The notes under the pieces were generated by a model. The model had not been told where the DNA came from. It ran no database searches and was given only the letters and a program-made list of their open reading frames with translations. Both the position numbers and the translations under genes were made by a program. Below are positions 25,634-33,695 of a DNA stretch of 64,000 nucleotides, piece by piece. Every line of letters begins with the position of its first letter. The stretch's first letter is position 1. The DNA lies in contig CAKZLO010000075.1 of NCBI GenBank assembly GCA_937127125.1, positions 46,384-110,383 of the forward strand. The letters run 5' to 3'. The stretch comes from an uncultured Ardenticatenia bacterium (GTDB lineage: Bacteria > Chloroflexota > Anaerolineae > 4572-78 > NAK82).

Positions 25634-26929
25634 CTAGTGATACCCTTGTACGCGGCGCGCTAGACTCTGCACGCGCAGCCGCTCCGAGACCAGAGCGATC
25701 AATCTTTGTTCCAGTGTGCGATAGGAATAATAGATGCGACCCAACTCATAGTTGTGCTCCACTATCTGCGCTACCCGTTCTGGGTCGTGCAACAGCGTGC
25801 GTACCTGCTTGACGGTATCGTCTGTAATGAAGTCCTCGAAACCGATCACCTGAAAGCCCTTTGGCTGGATATCGGTGCGGAAAATCTCATAGACGCTCAG
25901 CACAATAGGACGTCGATAGTAGATTGCTTCCAGGAAAGCATTGCCGAAGCCCTCGACACGCGAAGGATAGGTGACCATATCCGCCTGTTGGTAGACGTCC
26001 TGGATACCATACACCTTGTTGCCTTCTGGACGGCGACCGCGTTGGTGATTGACCCATTCGGACGCCAGTATCACGCGTACACCCATTAACCGAGCGTATT
26101 CCAGCACATAGTTCTGGTAAGCAGAACCTTCATCGCCTGAAGCGTGGGAGATCAGCAGCACGCATGGATGCTCCAGCCGTCGGATCAGCTCGATGGATTT
26201 TTCGATGCGTTTGCGGGGCACAATCCGTGTCGGCTGCAGGAAGAGATGTGCTTCGGGCTCGATGCCTAACACGGCGCGCAAGTCATCTGCGTAGCCATCC
26301 GGCCTCGGGGGTGGGGAATCGAAGTCCATCACATTTGGGATCAATGTCGAGGTGGCGCTGGTGCGCAGAGCGAGCTGACGGCCAGCATACGAATTGATAA
26401 CCACATGGGTAATGGAACGTAAGGTGGGAGGAAATGCAGCACGCAAATAATCATCTGCAGCGTTAATGGCGAAGCGCTGTCGTTCCCAGGCAAAGTCGTG
26501 ATGGTGAGCGATCGTGGGAAAGTAGCGTTCGGCGATGAATTCGGTAAGGGCTAGCCCCAGCGGAACGTTCATAGGGATGGACAGTGCGTTCTCAACGATC
26601 AACAGGTTGATGTGAAACCGTCTGACGAAGCGGTAGAGATGTTTTTTTAGGTGTTCTTTCAGAAGTTGTATACGCCGTGAGGTTTTTGGCGAGCGCGTCT
26701 GGTTGTCGAACAAATCAGCCGTTAGCACTAGGATGTCAGGGTGTTGGAAATGTGCTTCCGGCACTACATAGGAACGCTCTGCCGGCCAGTCTGACTCACC
26801 CGTGAAGAAGAAACACTCGTGCCCCAAGTTGGTCAGGACATTTGCCCATTTGATAACTTCAAGCGACACCCCATCGGTTCCAGCCAAGCGGGTAGATACG
26901 AAGCCTATGTGGCCGTGCGTATGTGCCAT
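25634..26929 (-). CDS. GT4-family glycosyltransferase (GT-B fold), possible mannosylglucosyl-phosphoglycerate type
   Basis: The product has about 431 residues. The start opens with HIGFVSTRLAGTDGVSLE, the acceptor-side Gly-rich loop of GT4 enzymes. The C-terminal half has TRIVPRKRIEKSIEL and PSRVEGFGNAFLEA, the E-x7-E type donor-binding motif. I place the start at the ATG at 26929 because GGAG lies about 6 nt upstream; an in-frame extension to 26971 lacks a site. Position next to a GpgS fusion makes a role in extending glucosyl-3-phosphoglycerate (as MggA does in Petrotoga) a reasonable but unproven inference. Confidence 0.8.
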   Translation of the reverse strand: MAHTHGHIGFVSTRLAGTDGVSLEVIKWANVLTNLGHECFFFTGESDWPAERSYVVPEAHFQHPDILVLTADLFDNQTRSPKTSRRIQLLKEHLKKHLYRFVRRFHINLLIVENALSIPMNVPLGLALTEFIAERYFPTIAHHHDFAWERQRFAINAADDYLRAAFPPTLRSITHVVINSYAGRQLALRTSATSTLIPNVMDFDSPPPRPDGYADDLRAVLGIEPEAHLFLQPTRIVPRKRIEKSIELIRRLEHPCVLLISHASGDEGSAYQNYVLEYARLMGVRVILASEWVNHQRGRRPEGNKVYGIQDVYQQADMVTYPSRVEGFGNAFLEAIYYRRPIVLSVYEIFRTDIQPKGFQVIGFEDFITDDTVKQVRTLLHDPERVAQIVEHNYELGRIYYSYRTLEQRLIALVSERLRVQSLARRVQGYH

Positions 26930-26990
26930 AACTTTCTCCATGTAACAGCTCGCACGCTCTCGACAAACCAATGTCCGATCGAACGCTGTA

Positions 26991-28913
26991 TCACCTCACC
27001 TCTTTGGCGTCCGCCACAGTCTTCTGCTCGCGCCGGGCACGATACTCAGGCAGTGTGACCATCGGTGGTCGTTCATGTTCGAGGATTTCAATCGGTTCCA
27101 GGTAGAAATAGCCCGGCCGATACCGAATCTGGTTTAGACTCTCGTTGATCTCCTCGATAATACGAATCTTGTGACGTTGCTCCAGTCGTCGCATAGCGAC
27201 TTGGAGGATAGCAAATGACATCTTGGACAAGGAAGGCAGGGGCTGGTTGCGGTGGATGCGTTCCAGAAGATCCACCTGAGCAATCGCTGCAAGGCCAAAG
27301 CGCTCCAGGATGTCCACCAAGAGCCCAAACTCAACGCCATAGCCGGTAAAGAAGGGCAGCTGTTCGAGTGCCTGCCGTCGGCCAGCATACTCGCCAGCTA
27401 AGGGTTGAATCAGGCCGGACAGCTCCGGGAAGAACAGATTGAGGAGCGGACGCGCGGTCAGCTCGGTGACGCGTCCACCTGCTCCCGCTTCGAGTCGCTC
27501 ACCTTGTTGCAGCGGACGATGGTAAAATCCCTTCACGTATTGGATGCGTGGATCGCGCAGCAGAGGCCCCAAGATGCCATACACAAAGCGTGGGTGGATG
27601 TTGCGAATGTCAGTGTCGATCCAGGCGATTATATCTCCATTTAACACGTACAGGCTTTTCCATAGCGCTTCCCCTTTGCCGCGGTAGGCACCGTACTGCG
27701 GTAGGATCTCGTGCGCTGCATATACCGGGATGCCGAGTCGCAGGGCGATCTCACACGTACGGTCCTGCGAGCCAGAGTCGATGAGCACCATCTCGTCTAG
27801 GAGAGGTACCTCATCCATCAGCGCTGTCTTGATGGTGGCAATCACGTTGCCCACTGTTGCCTCTTCGTTCAGCGCTGGCAATCCCAAGCTGATGCGGACG
27901 CCTTCCCGTTTCTTCAGTTCCACCAATCGTTCCAGATCGCTGAATTCGTCGCTGCGGAATGTGTTCTCGGCAAACCAGCGATCCACTACGACCGCAATAG
28001 GATGGTCATGCATAATGCGCTCGCTGGAGACTGCTGTTACGGCGCGTTGCTCTGGCCCAGTGGCCGCTTTGACCACCACCAGATTGCTGGTGAGGCGATC
28101 GGCCACCGCTTGCAAGATTGACCCACCCCAACTGAAACCACCAACCGGCTTCGCTGAAGCGCCCATCACCACCATCTGATGCTGATTGCCATGCTGCACG
28201 ATCGCTTCTGCTACGTTCCCGTGGGTGCTGATGGTGCGCACGAACCCTCTCAAGCTGCGCAGAGTGCGTGCAAAACTCTCAAATACAAGTTGTTCGTTGT
28301 GACCGGCCGCGATGCCCACTTCATGGAGCAGGGTGACGGCGGCATCGCGTGCGCGTGCCAGTGCATAGGCAACCCGCAGGGCCATCCCGGAGTGTGGACC
28401 CCCACGTACTGGCAGCAGAATCTTCTGCACTGTCGCCCAACCGCCCTGCACAATGAACTCGCTATTCACGCGCACGACTACCACGTCGCAGGGTGGTGTT
28501 TCCAGACCTGCATCATGAAGGTGGTCTATCACGGTGTCAGGCATAGCAGAGCTCGGCCAGACCAGGAGCAATAGATGTACCCGTTCCTGCGTCACTGTCT
28601 CCCAGATCGCTGACCACACCTTCTGAGCCGGACGCACGATAGTACGCGTGCGCGGCGATCCGTATCCGCCTTCGCATAGGAAACGCTCTAACGCCTCACG
28701 ATGGCGGCTGACGCGGGGTGCCGTGCGGCTGAGTGGCTGCTCGTCAGGTATCCTTACTACCTGGAGAATCATCACGCGACCGTGCCGCTCACGCGCCAGG
28801 ATGTCGGCAAGCGGCAGCAATATCTGCGCCTCGGCTAAGCTATTGAGCACCACCAGTACACGATACCGACTGGTGGCACGCCTGTTACCGAATGCGCGAT
28901 GTACCCTCTCCAT
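26991..28913 (-). CDS. gpgS: Two universal stress protein domains fused to glucosyl-3-phosphoglycerate synthase (GpgS, GT81)
   Basis: The product has 640 residues. The first USP-like domain spans about 17-150 (YRVLVVLNSL...), and a second spans about 160-285 with KILLPVRGGPHSG and the VVMGASA...LTSNLVVVKA end typical of USP folds. The GT81 domain starts near 310 (WFAENTFRSDEF) and has ISLGLPALNEEATVGNVI, DSGSQDRT, YRGKGEALWKSL, the metal-binding WIDTDIRN, GGRVTELTARPLL, PLAGEYAGRR and GYGVEFGLL. These match GpgS, which transfers glucose from a nucleotide sugar to 3-phosphoglycerate. Stand-alone GpgS is about 320 residues. The fusion suggests that stress or ATP sensing is tied to compatible-solute or methylglucose-polysaccharide synthesis. 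AAGGA lies before the ATG. Confidence 0.9.
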   Translation of the reverse strand: MERVHRAFGNRRATSRYRVLVVLNSLAEAQILLPLADILARERHGRVMILQVVRIPDEQPLSRTAPRVSRHREALERFLCEGGYGSPRTRTIVRPAQKVWSAIWETVTQERVHLLLLVWPSSAMPDTVIDHLHDAGLETPPCDVVVVRVNSEFIVQGGWATVQKILLPVRGGPHSGMALRVAYALARARDAAVTLLHEVGIAAGHNEQLVFESFARTLRSLRGFVRTISTHGNVAEAIVQHGNQHQMVVMGASAKPVGGFSWGGSILQAVADRLTSNLVVVKAATGPEQRAVTAVSSERIMHDHPIAVVVDRWFAENTFRSDEFSDLERLVELKKREGVRISLGLPALNEEATVGNVIATIKTALMDEVPLLDEMVLIDSGSQDRTCEIALRLGIPVYAAHEILPQYGAYRGKGEALWKSLYVLNGDIIAWIDTDIRNIHPRFVYGILGPLLRDPRIQYVKGFYHRPLQQGERLEAGAGGRVTELTARPLLNLFFPELSGLIQPLAGEYAGRRQALEQLPFFTGYGVEFGLLVDILERFGLAAIAQVDLLERIHRNQPLPSLSKMSFAILQVAMRRLEQRHKIRIIEEINESLNQIRYRPGYFYLEPIEILEHERPPMVTLPEYRARREQKTVADAKEVR

Positions 28914-28916
28914 GTG

Positions 28917-30173
28917 TCATCTTTCCTTCAAAACTTCTGCAAGCAGTGGTATTAGATGCTTTTCTGATATACTGCGCCAAGTGTAGTGCTCTAACACACG
29001 TCGGCGGAGTTGATACGCACGATCGCTGGCACAGTGATTTACAATGGCACGTGCCACTGCGCTGGCATCGCCGTGCGGGTTAAATAGGTTGGCGAGATCA
29101 TCAGCGCTTTCGTGCACCGAGGGTATGTCGCTCGCGAAGATAGGCAGCCGCACCATGCCCGCTTCCAGAATCGGTATGCCAAATCCCTCGCGCTCGCTGG
29201 GAAAGAGCAAGACGTCCGCCAGCTGATACAGATCGGCCATCACCCGATCACTTATATGCCATGGCTGGTCGTCTGGGCCACATTCGTAGAGGAAGTGGAC
29301 ACGCTCCATCAAGTTTAGTTGGGATCGCAGTTGATGCAGTGATTCCAGATAGGCCATATTGGCAGGGTTGTGGGCACCGGGCGGCCCTGTGATCAGCAGC
29401 GTAGCGGCAGGCATCTCACGGCACAGTGCTGCCATAACGTGCAACGCAAACTCGATGTTCTTACGCCGAGTAATGCGCGCTGGTAGCAGCAGCAAGGGAT
29501 GTGCCGCCAGCAAGTTTAGCCGCTCTATCAGATCAGCGCTCTCTGCGTCCAGCTTGAGCAGGTCGACTGGATCGATACCCGGAGGCACTACGGTGATATG
29601 TTCTTTCGGTATCCTCAGCAGCTCTGCCAGATTGGCGCGCTGCTCGTGGGACACTGCCACATAGCGCACTCCTGGCCACGGGGTGCGCAACAAGTCCCAT
29701 GGATATCCATCATGGAGCACGGGAAGGTAACGCGCATCCTGCCACGCAAAGTCATGGCACCAACCAATAAAGTGGGTTATCCTCTCCTTAGCCAGCATAT
29801 GCAACGCCCCAGTGAGCGGCAGATTCTTGTGCAATGTGAGGGCGTTGTGCACTATGCATACCGCCACATTGGTCAGAAGCTCGCGTAGTCGCTTGATAAG
29901 TTGAGCGCGCAGGGCTTCAAATGCAGCTGTCTGCTGTCCTGCGGCCAGCTGCTTGCCTACTACCAACACTTTGGGGTGACGTGAGTCAACCTCGGGTATG
30001 CACCGAAAATGCACGCAGGGGTGGAAGGGCTCCCCCCTTCCTGCAATGATCTCTACTTCATAGCCCGCAGCGGTCAGCAAACGAGCATGGTGGTAGATAG
30101 TGCTTTCTACACCCCCCACTATCGGCGGGGCGGCGTAATGCAATATGGCCACGCGTGTGGCTTGTTCATTCAT
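28917..30173 (-). CDS. GT4-family glycosyltransferase
   Basis: The product has 418 residues. The N-terminal half has YAAPPIVGGVESTIYHHARLL, and the donor domain has VVPPGIDP, LLLPARITRRKNIEFAL, TGPPGAHN and PSEREGFGIPILEAG, the Glu-rich retaining GT-B motif. It likely adds a hexose in the same product as the neighbouring transferases. Donor and acceptor are unknown. AGGGGGAG abuts the ATG. It ends just before the USP-GpgS start and follows the membrane transferase gene. Confidence 0.85.
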   Translation of the reverse strand: MNEQATRVAILHYAAPPIVGGVESTIYHHARLLTAAGYEVEIIAGRGEPFHPCVHFRCIPEVDSRHPKVLVVGKQLAAGQQTAAFEALRAQLIKRLRELLTNVAVCIVHNALTLHKNLPLTGALHMLAKERITHFIGWCHDFAWQDARYLPVLHDGYPWDLLRTPWPGVRYVAVSHEQRANLAELLRIPKEHITVVPPGIDPVDLLKLDAESADLIERLNLLAAHPLLLLPARITRRKNIEFALHVMAALCREMPAATLLITGPPGAHNPANMAYLESLHQLRSQLNLMERVHFLYECGPDDQPWHISDRVMADLYQLADVLLFPSEREGFGIPILEAGMVRLPIFASDIPSVHESADDLANLFNPHGDASAVARAIVNHCASDRAYQLRRRVLEHYTWRSISEKHLIPLLAEVLKER

Positions 30174-30218
30174 CTCCCCCTTAGTATATCAGGCCCGGAA
30201 AGACAGAGCAAGAGGTGT

Positions 30219-31733
30219 TCACCGGGGTCCGTCTCTGCCACCAGTGTGGTTTTCCACAGTCCCCTGCCTGGTGAGGATGATGGGCAGCAAAAGGGGGATT
30301 CCGAATTGCCAGGGCACTATCAGCAGGTGCATCTGTAGCCAGCTCGCCTGTGGCCATAGCCAGCGCCAGACAAAGTAAAAGAAGACTATCGAGAGTTCTG
30401 AGGTAAAACACATGAGCAGTGTGCGCCAACGTGCTGCCCGTGAGGCGCTCAACGCTGCCAGTGGCACCAGCCACAGAGGGTACCAAATGCGATAGCTAGC
30501 ACCTGTCATCAGATAGGTGAAATAGACAAGGAAGCCAGCTGATATCAGATCCAAGCGTCGTTGCCACAGGCGTATGCTTGCCCAGCCTAGCATGCTCAGG
30601 AAAAGAAGCTGTCCAGCAGTGCGTGGCACATCCCATGCTACTTGTGCGGGCAGAGATCCACTCAGCCACAGCCGCAACGTGGCAGCGATCGTGTAGGTGT
30701 AGCGATGATTCATCTCATCGAGAATACCAGTGATGCTGTGCCAGGGCGGCCAGAAAGGAGTGTATGCCAGCAACCCTAGCCCGGTTGCCACAGCTCCCAT
30801 ACTGACCAGCGACAAAACGCGTCGACGCGCAGGCATACTGCGCAGGATGTCCAGGACGATCAGCAAACTCATCAGCCCTGCTGCAACTTTGGTCAACGAT
30901 GCAATTGTCGCTGCGGCAATACTGGCCATCGGCCGTTGGATAGTATGAGGAGAGCTGGTGCGTCGCTGACATATGACGAGTGCCAACAATGTCCATGCAA
31001 GCATGACCACATCGTTGTGGCCGTTGCCTACTCCCTGTATCAGTACTAGCGGATTCCATGCGAATAATAGCAGACTGCCCGCTAGTTCATCTCTTCTACC
31101 GTGGGAAGCTGGGCTGATCAACAAAGCGAGGCAAGCCAGGTATCCCAACAGGGCTACACCCTTGTAAGCTAGTGCACCTGACACTGCCGTGGTGAAGCCA
31201 AGGCTGGCAACACCTCCCGCCAGCAACTCCCATACAGGGCCATAGGGCGATGTGGTGGTGTGCCATTCCCCGGCAAAGGGCAACAGCGGATCGTCCGCAA
31301 AAGCTGCTGGTGGCGTGCCCATGGGATTAGCGCCGTGGATAACCCACACCCGTGCACGTAAAACGTATTGGAACAGGTCGGTTGCAGTGACCGGATAAAG
31401 CCAGACAAGCGTGAAGCTAAAGATACAGCTGAATATGAGCACAGGAGACAACGAAGCACGCGGATGAGTATCTCGCGCTGTCACCAACGCTAATGCAAAG
31501 GCAGCGTACAGGATCAAGAGGCCCCCAAGCCAGACGGCACCCATCCAGTGCCGTGTGCCGGCGATCTGCTCCATGTCATAAGGACGAGGAGCGTTGCCAT
31601 AGATGGGTAGGGGAAAAAGTAGCACATAGCTCAGGTAGACCAGTTCGCTGACCAAGCCAAGCAGCCCCAACGTCAGTTGGGGATATCGCCGCAGCCAGTT
31701 CTGGATGACATTATTGAGCGGGGCGTGTGTCAT
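30219..31733 (-). CDS. Polytopic membrane glycosyltransferase (polyprenol-phosphate-mannose-dependent type)
   Basis: This protein of about 504 residues has some 11-12 hydrophobic helices. An early extracytoplasmic loop carries NPMGTPPAAF and SPYGPVWELLAG, followed by WNPLVLIQGVGNGHNDV. This pattern is found in actinobacterial MptA/MptB-like and other GT-C mannosyltransferases that use lipid-linked sugars outside the membrane. I chose the ATG at 31733, overlapping the kinase gene by 23 bases; an upstream start would overlap further. Its product is probably a cell-surface glycan, which differs from a purely cytosolic solute pathway. Confidence 0.75.
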   Translation of the reverse strand: MTHAPLNNVIQNWLRRYPQLTLGLLGLVSELVYLSYVLLFPLPIYGNAPRPYDMEQIAGTRHWMGAVWLGGLLILYAAFALALVTARDTHPRASLSPVLIFSCIFSFTLVWLYPVTATDLFQYVLRARVWVIHGANPMGTPPAAFADDPLLPFAGEWHTTTSPYGPVWELLAGGVASLGFTTAVSGALAYKGVALLGYLACLALLISPASHGRRDELAGSLLLFAWNPLVLIQGVGNGHNDVVMLAWTLLALVICQRRTSSPHTIQRPMASIAAATIASLTKVAAGLMSLLIVLDILRSMPARRRVLSLVSMGAVATGLGLLAYTPFWPPWHSITGILDEMNHRYTYTIAATLRLWLSGSLPAQVAWDVPRTAGQLLFLSMLGWASIRLWQRRLDLISAGFLVYFTYLMTGASYRIWYPLWLVPLAALSASRAARWRTLLMCFTSELSIVFFYFVWRWLWPQASWLQMHLLIVPWQFGIPLLLPIILTRQGTVENHTGGRDGPR

Positions 31734-32802
31734 GGGGCAGCACAAAGTAGAAGAGGGCGCCTTCACCGGGCATACCGCTGCTCTCCACACCTACGTAACC
31801 GCCCAGTTTTTCGACGATACGGCGCACGATCGACAGACCCAGCCCATGCCCGGATATGCGCATATTTTCCAGCCTACCCCATGGTCGAAAGAGGCGTGAC
31901 TGGTCGCTCGGGGGAATACCATTGCCGTTATCACGCACCCAGTAACGTGCCATGCCGTCCGTCTGTAATGTGCCGCCCACCTCGATGCGTGGAGGGTGAC
32001 CGCCATACTTCAGTGCGTTGTCTAGATAATTCGTCCATACTTCCTCGACCCATGGTTGGTGCCCCATCGCGTGAGGCCAGTCACCTACCAGATTTACTTT
32101 GGCTCGCGACTGCAAGACTTGGTTGCGCATCCGGTGTAGCACACGACGCACCAGATCGCGCATATCAAGTGGCTCGACAATAATATCACGCCGTCGCAGA
32201 GAGGCGAGCAGAAGGAGTTCATTGACAATGATGATCGCCTCGCGTCCCTTCTCCACGATAACGCGCGTCCATGTGCGCAGTTCCTCGGCATTCATTGAGG
32301 CGCCTTCTGTTTCGAGCAACTCGGCGTAACTGACCAACACACTCAGCGGGTTCTTGAGGTCGTGAGCTACTGTGTGAGCGAATGCGTCTAATTCCTCGTT
32401 GCGCTCACGCAGGTCCATAATATCCTTGAACCGCGCCATAGCGATGATGATGGCACGTTCGATTTCATCTATGTCGATGGGTTTGGTCAAATAGGCGCCC
32501 GCGCCGGCAGTGCTTGCGCGCTCAATTGTGGCACTGTCCCGGTAGCCTGTCATGATCACTACAGGTGTGGGACATTCTTGGGAGATACGCTCTGTGGCGG
32601 CGATGCCATCCATGCCGGGCATTTCCACGTCCATCAGGATGACATCCGGCCGTTCTCTCTGAGCTAGCCGAAGTGCCTCATAGCCGTCGGCTGCGCTGCC
32701 TGCGATGCAATACGATCTGTTGCGCAGGAGAGATTTTACCAGCTCAACGGTAACCGGGTCGTCATCCACAATGAGCACCCGGATAGTTCGGGATGTTGAC
32801 AT
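31711..32802 (-). CDS. Response regulator receiver-histidine kinase hybrid (REC-HisKA-HATPase)
   Basis: The 363-residue soluble protein begins with a receiver domain (VDDDPVTVEL, phospho-Asp in VILMDVEMPGMDG, conserved Lys in YLTKPI). It continues without a membrane segment into a HisKA domain with AHTVAHDLKNPL (phospho-His) and an HATPase with N box NYLDNALKYGG, G1 RDNGNGI and G2 GHGLGLS. The REC-first order means that an upstream kinase, or a partner, may feed it. It leads the glycosyltransferase operon and has its own promoter, so it likely senses or transmits the signal that controls this pathway. No separate DNA-binding regulator is nearby. Confidence 0.92.
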   Translation of the reverse strand: MSTSRTIRVLIVDDDPVTVELVKSLLRNRSYCIAGSAADGYEALRLAQRERPDVILMDVEMPGMDGIAATERISQECPTPVVIMTGYRDSATIERASTAGAGAYLTKPIDIDEIERAIIIAMARFKDIMDLRERNEELDAFAHTVAHDLKNPLSVLVSYAELLETEGASMNAEELRTWTRVIVEKGREAIIIVNELLLLASLRRRDIIVEPLDMRDLVRRVLHRMRNQVLQSRAKVNLVGDWPHAMGHQPWVEEVWTNYLDNALKYGGHPPRIEVGGTLQTDGMARYWVRDNGNGIPPSDQSRLFRPWGRLENMRISGHGLGLSIVRRIVEKLGGYVGVESSGMPGEGALFYFVLPHDTRPAQ

Positions 32803-32853
32803 TGGAGCGAAACTCCCTGCCGTATTGCCGGCAGCACAACAAATCGCAATACC

Positions 32854-32883
32854 ATTATATCACAAATTGTCCTCACTGTTCAA
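32854..32883 (-). promoter_or_regulatory. Promoter for the kinase/glycosyltransferase operon
   Basis: On the minus strand TTGAAC (32883-32878) and TATAAT (32859-32854) are 18 bp apart, about 52 bp upstream of the kinase start. Confidence 0.7.
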
Positions 32884-33382
32884 CTCTCAAATTTCTTAGA
32901 ACGTTGGAAAAAAACCTTCATATTGCACGTTCCGCCGAAGACTCGCTGGCCTTGTCGCGACCTCGTTGCAGTATCCGCAGGGAGGACCTCGAGTGACCTG
33001 AGAGTGGCTCGCTCGAGGCCAAACGCGCCCAGCGGTGATAATACTGTTGCAGCAGTTCACGCACTCGGTAGTCACCGCAGTGAGTTATAAACCTCAGCAT
33101 TATACGGGTACCCGCGTGGCCCACATCGCCTAAACGTCGAGGGACCCGTTCACCAACCGCACTCAGCTCTTGCGATGGAGACGGTTATGGTTATCGTCTC
33201 GTCCAGTAGCGACTTACGATCCGCTTAGCTCGCTTGGGCGTAGCGCTTGCGCATTCCAAGCCCATATCCACAACCCTTTCACCGATTGTTCATTCTCTTC
33301 TCGCCGGACGTAACAGTTAGGGTCACTTTTTCATTCTCAGGGATTATGTTCTCTTGAACTTTTCAGGTTGCTGACATGACTA
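32884..33382. other. Approximately 500-bp non-coding stretch before the AOR promoter
   Basis: No frame here resembles a protein family. One hairpin, GAGACG(11-nt loop)CGTCTC at 33178-33200, is present. The stretch could hold a regulator-binding region between two divergent operons or remnants of a decayed gene. Confidence 0.45.
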
Positions 33383-33411
33383 TTGACTCATCACGAAAAT
33401 GGGAGCATAAT
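33383..33411 (+). promoter_or_regulatory. Promoter of the AOR leader
   Basis: TTGACT (33383-33388), 17 bp, CATAAT (33406-33411). Transcription should begin near 33418, giving a leader of about 280 nt before the AOR start codon. Confidence 0.75.
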
Positions 33412-33435
33412 GAAAGAAAGGTATTTGAGTAAGTT

Positions 33436-33560
33436 GGGCTCACAGGGAAGCGTTGGGCGCTGTGAGCTGTGATGCAATGGGGCAGACAATCGGGAGATGA
33501 TCGTGGTTATCGCTCCGAAGCGGGCGACGGCCTTGGCAATTTACACCCTGCCGATTGTAG
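33436..33560 (+). ncRNA. Structured leader, candidate riboswitch aptamer upstream of AOR
   Basis: One 8-bp stem (GCTCACAG 33438-33445 with CTGTGAGC 33460-33467) is followed by another (ACAATCGG 33486-33493 with CCGATTGT 33551-33558). The second encloses a third hairpin, CGCT-CCGA-AGCG at about 33511-33522. The 3' strand of the second stem can alternatively pair as CTGCC (33548-33552) with GGCAG (33481-33485), so two exclusive folds exist. An intrinsic terminator follows 26 nt later and then the gene, which is standard riboswitch architecture. The identity is unknown; a molybdenum/tungsten cofactor sensor would fit the downstream enzyme, but I cannot confirm a match to the known Moco motif. 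Confidence 0.5.
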
Positions 33561-33583
33561 AGAAGAGATTTATACGTGTTAGA

Positions 33584-33616
33584 AAGCGTTATGCCGATAA
33601 AGCATAACGCTTTTTT
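33584..33616 (+). terminator. Intrinsic terminator in the AOR leader (attenuator)
   Basis: Perfect 11-bp stem AAGCGTTATGC / GCATAACGCTT (33584-33594 and 33602-33612), a 7-nt loop and a run of T to 33616. It lies between the promoter and the AOR ribosome binding site, so it must be read through for expression. Confidence 0.88.
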
Positions 33617-33695
33617 CTTATTGCTGTTTGTGGTTTGTCCATAGATTGGCAAGTCAGCGATGAGACACATGATTGACCAAGGGAGGTACGAAACC

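Noticed and set aside
32918..33124. Minus-strand frame with Arg-rich product
   Set aside because: No start signal or known motif; likely chance in GC-rich non-coding DNA.
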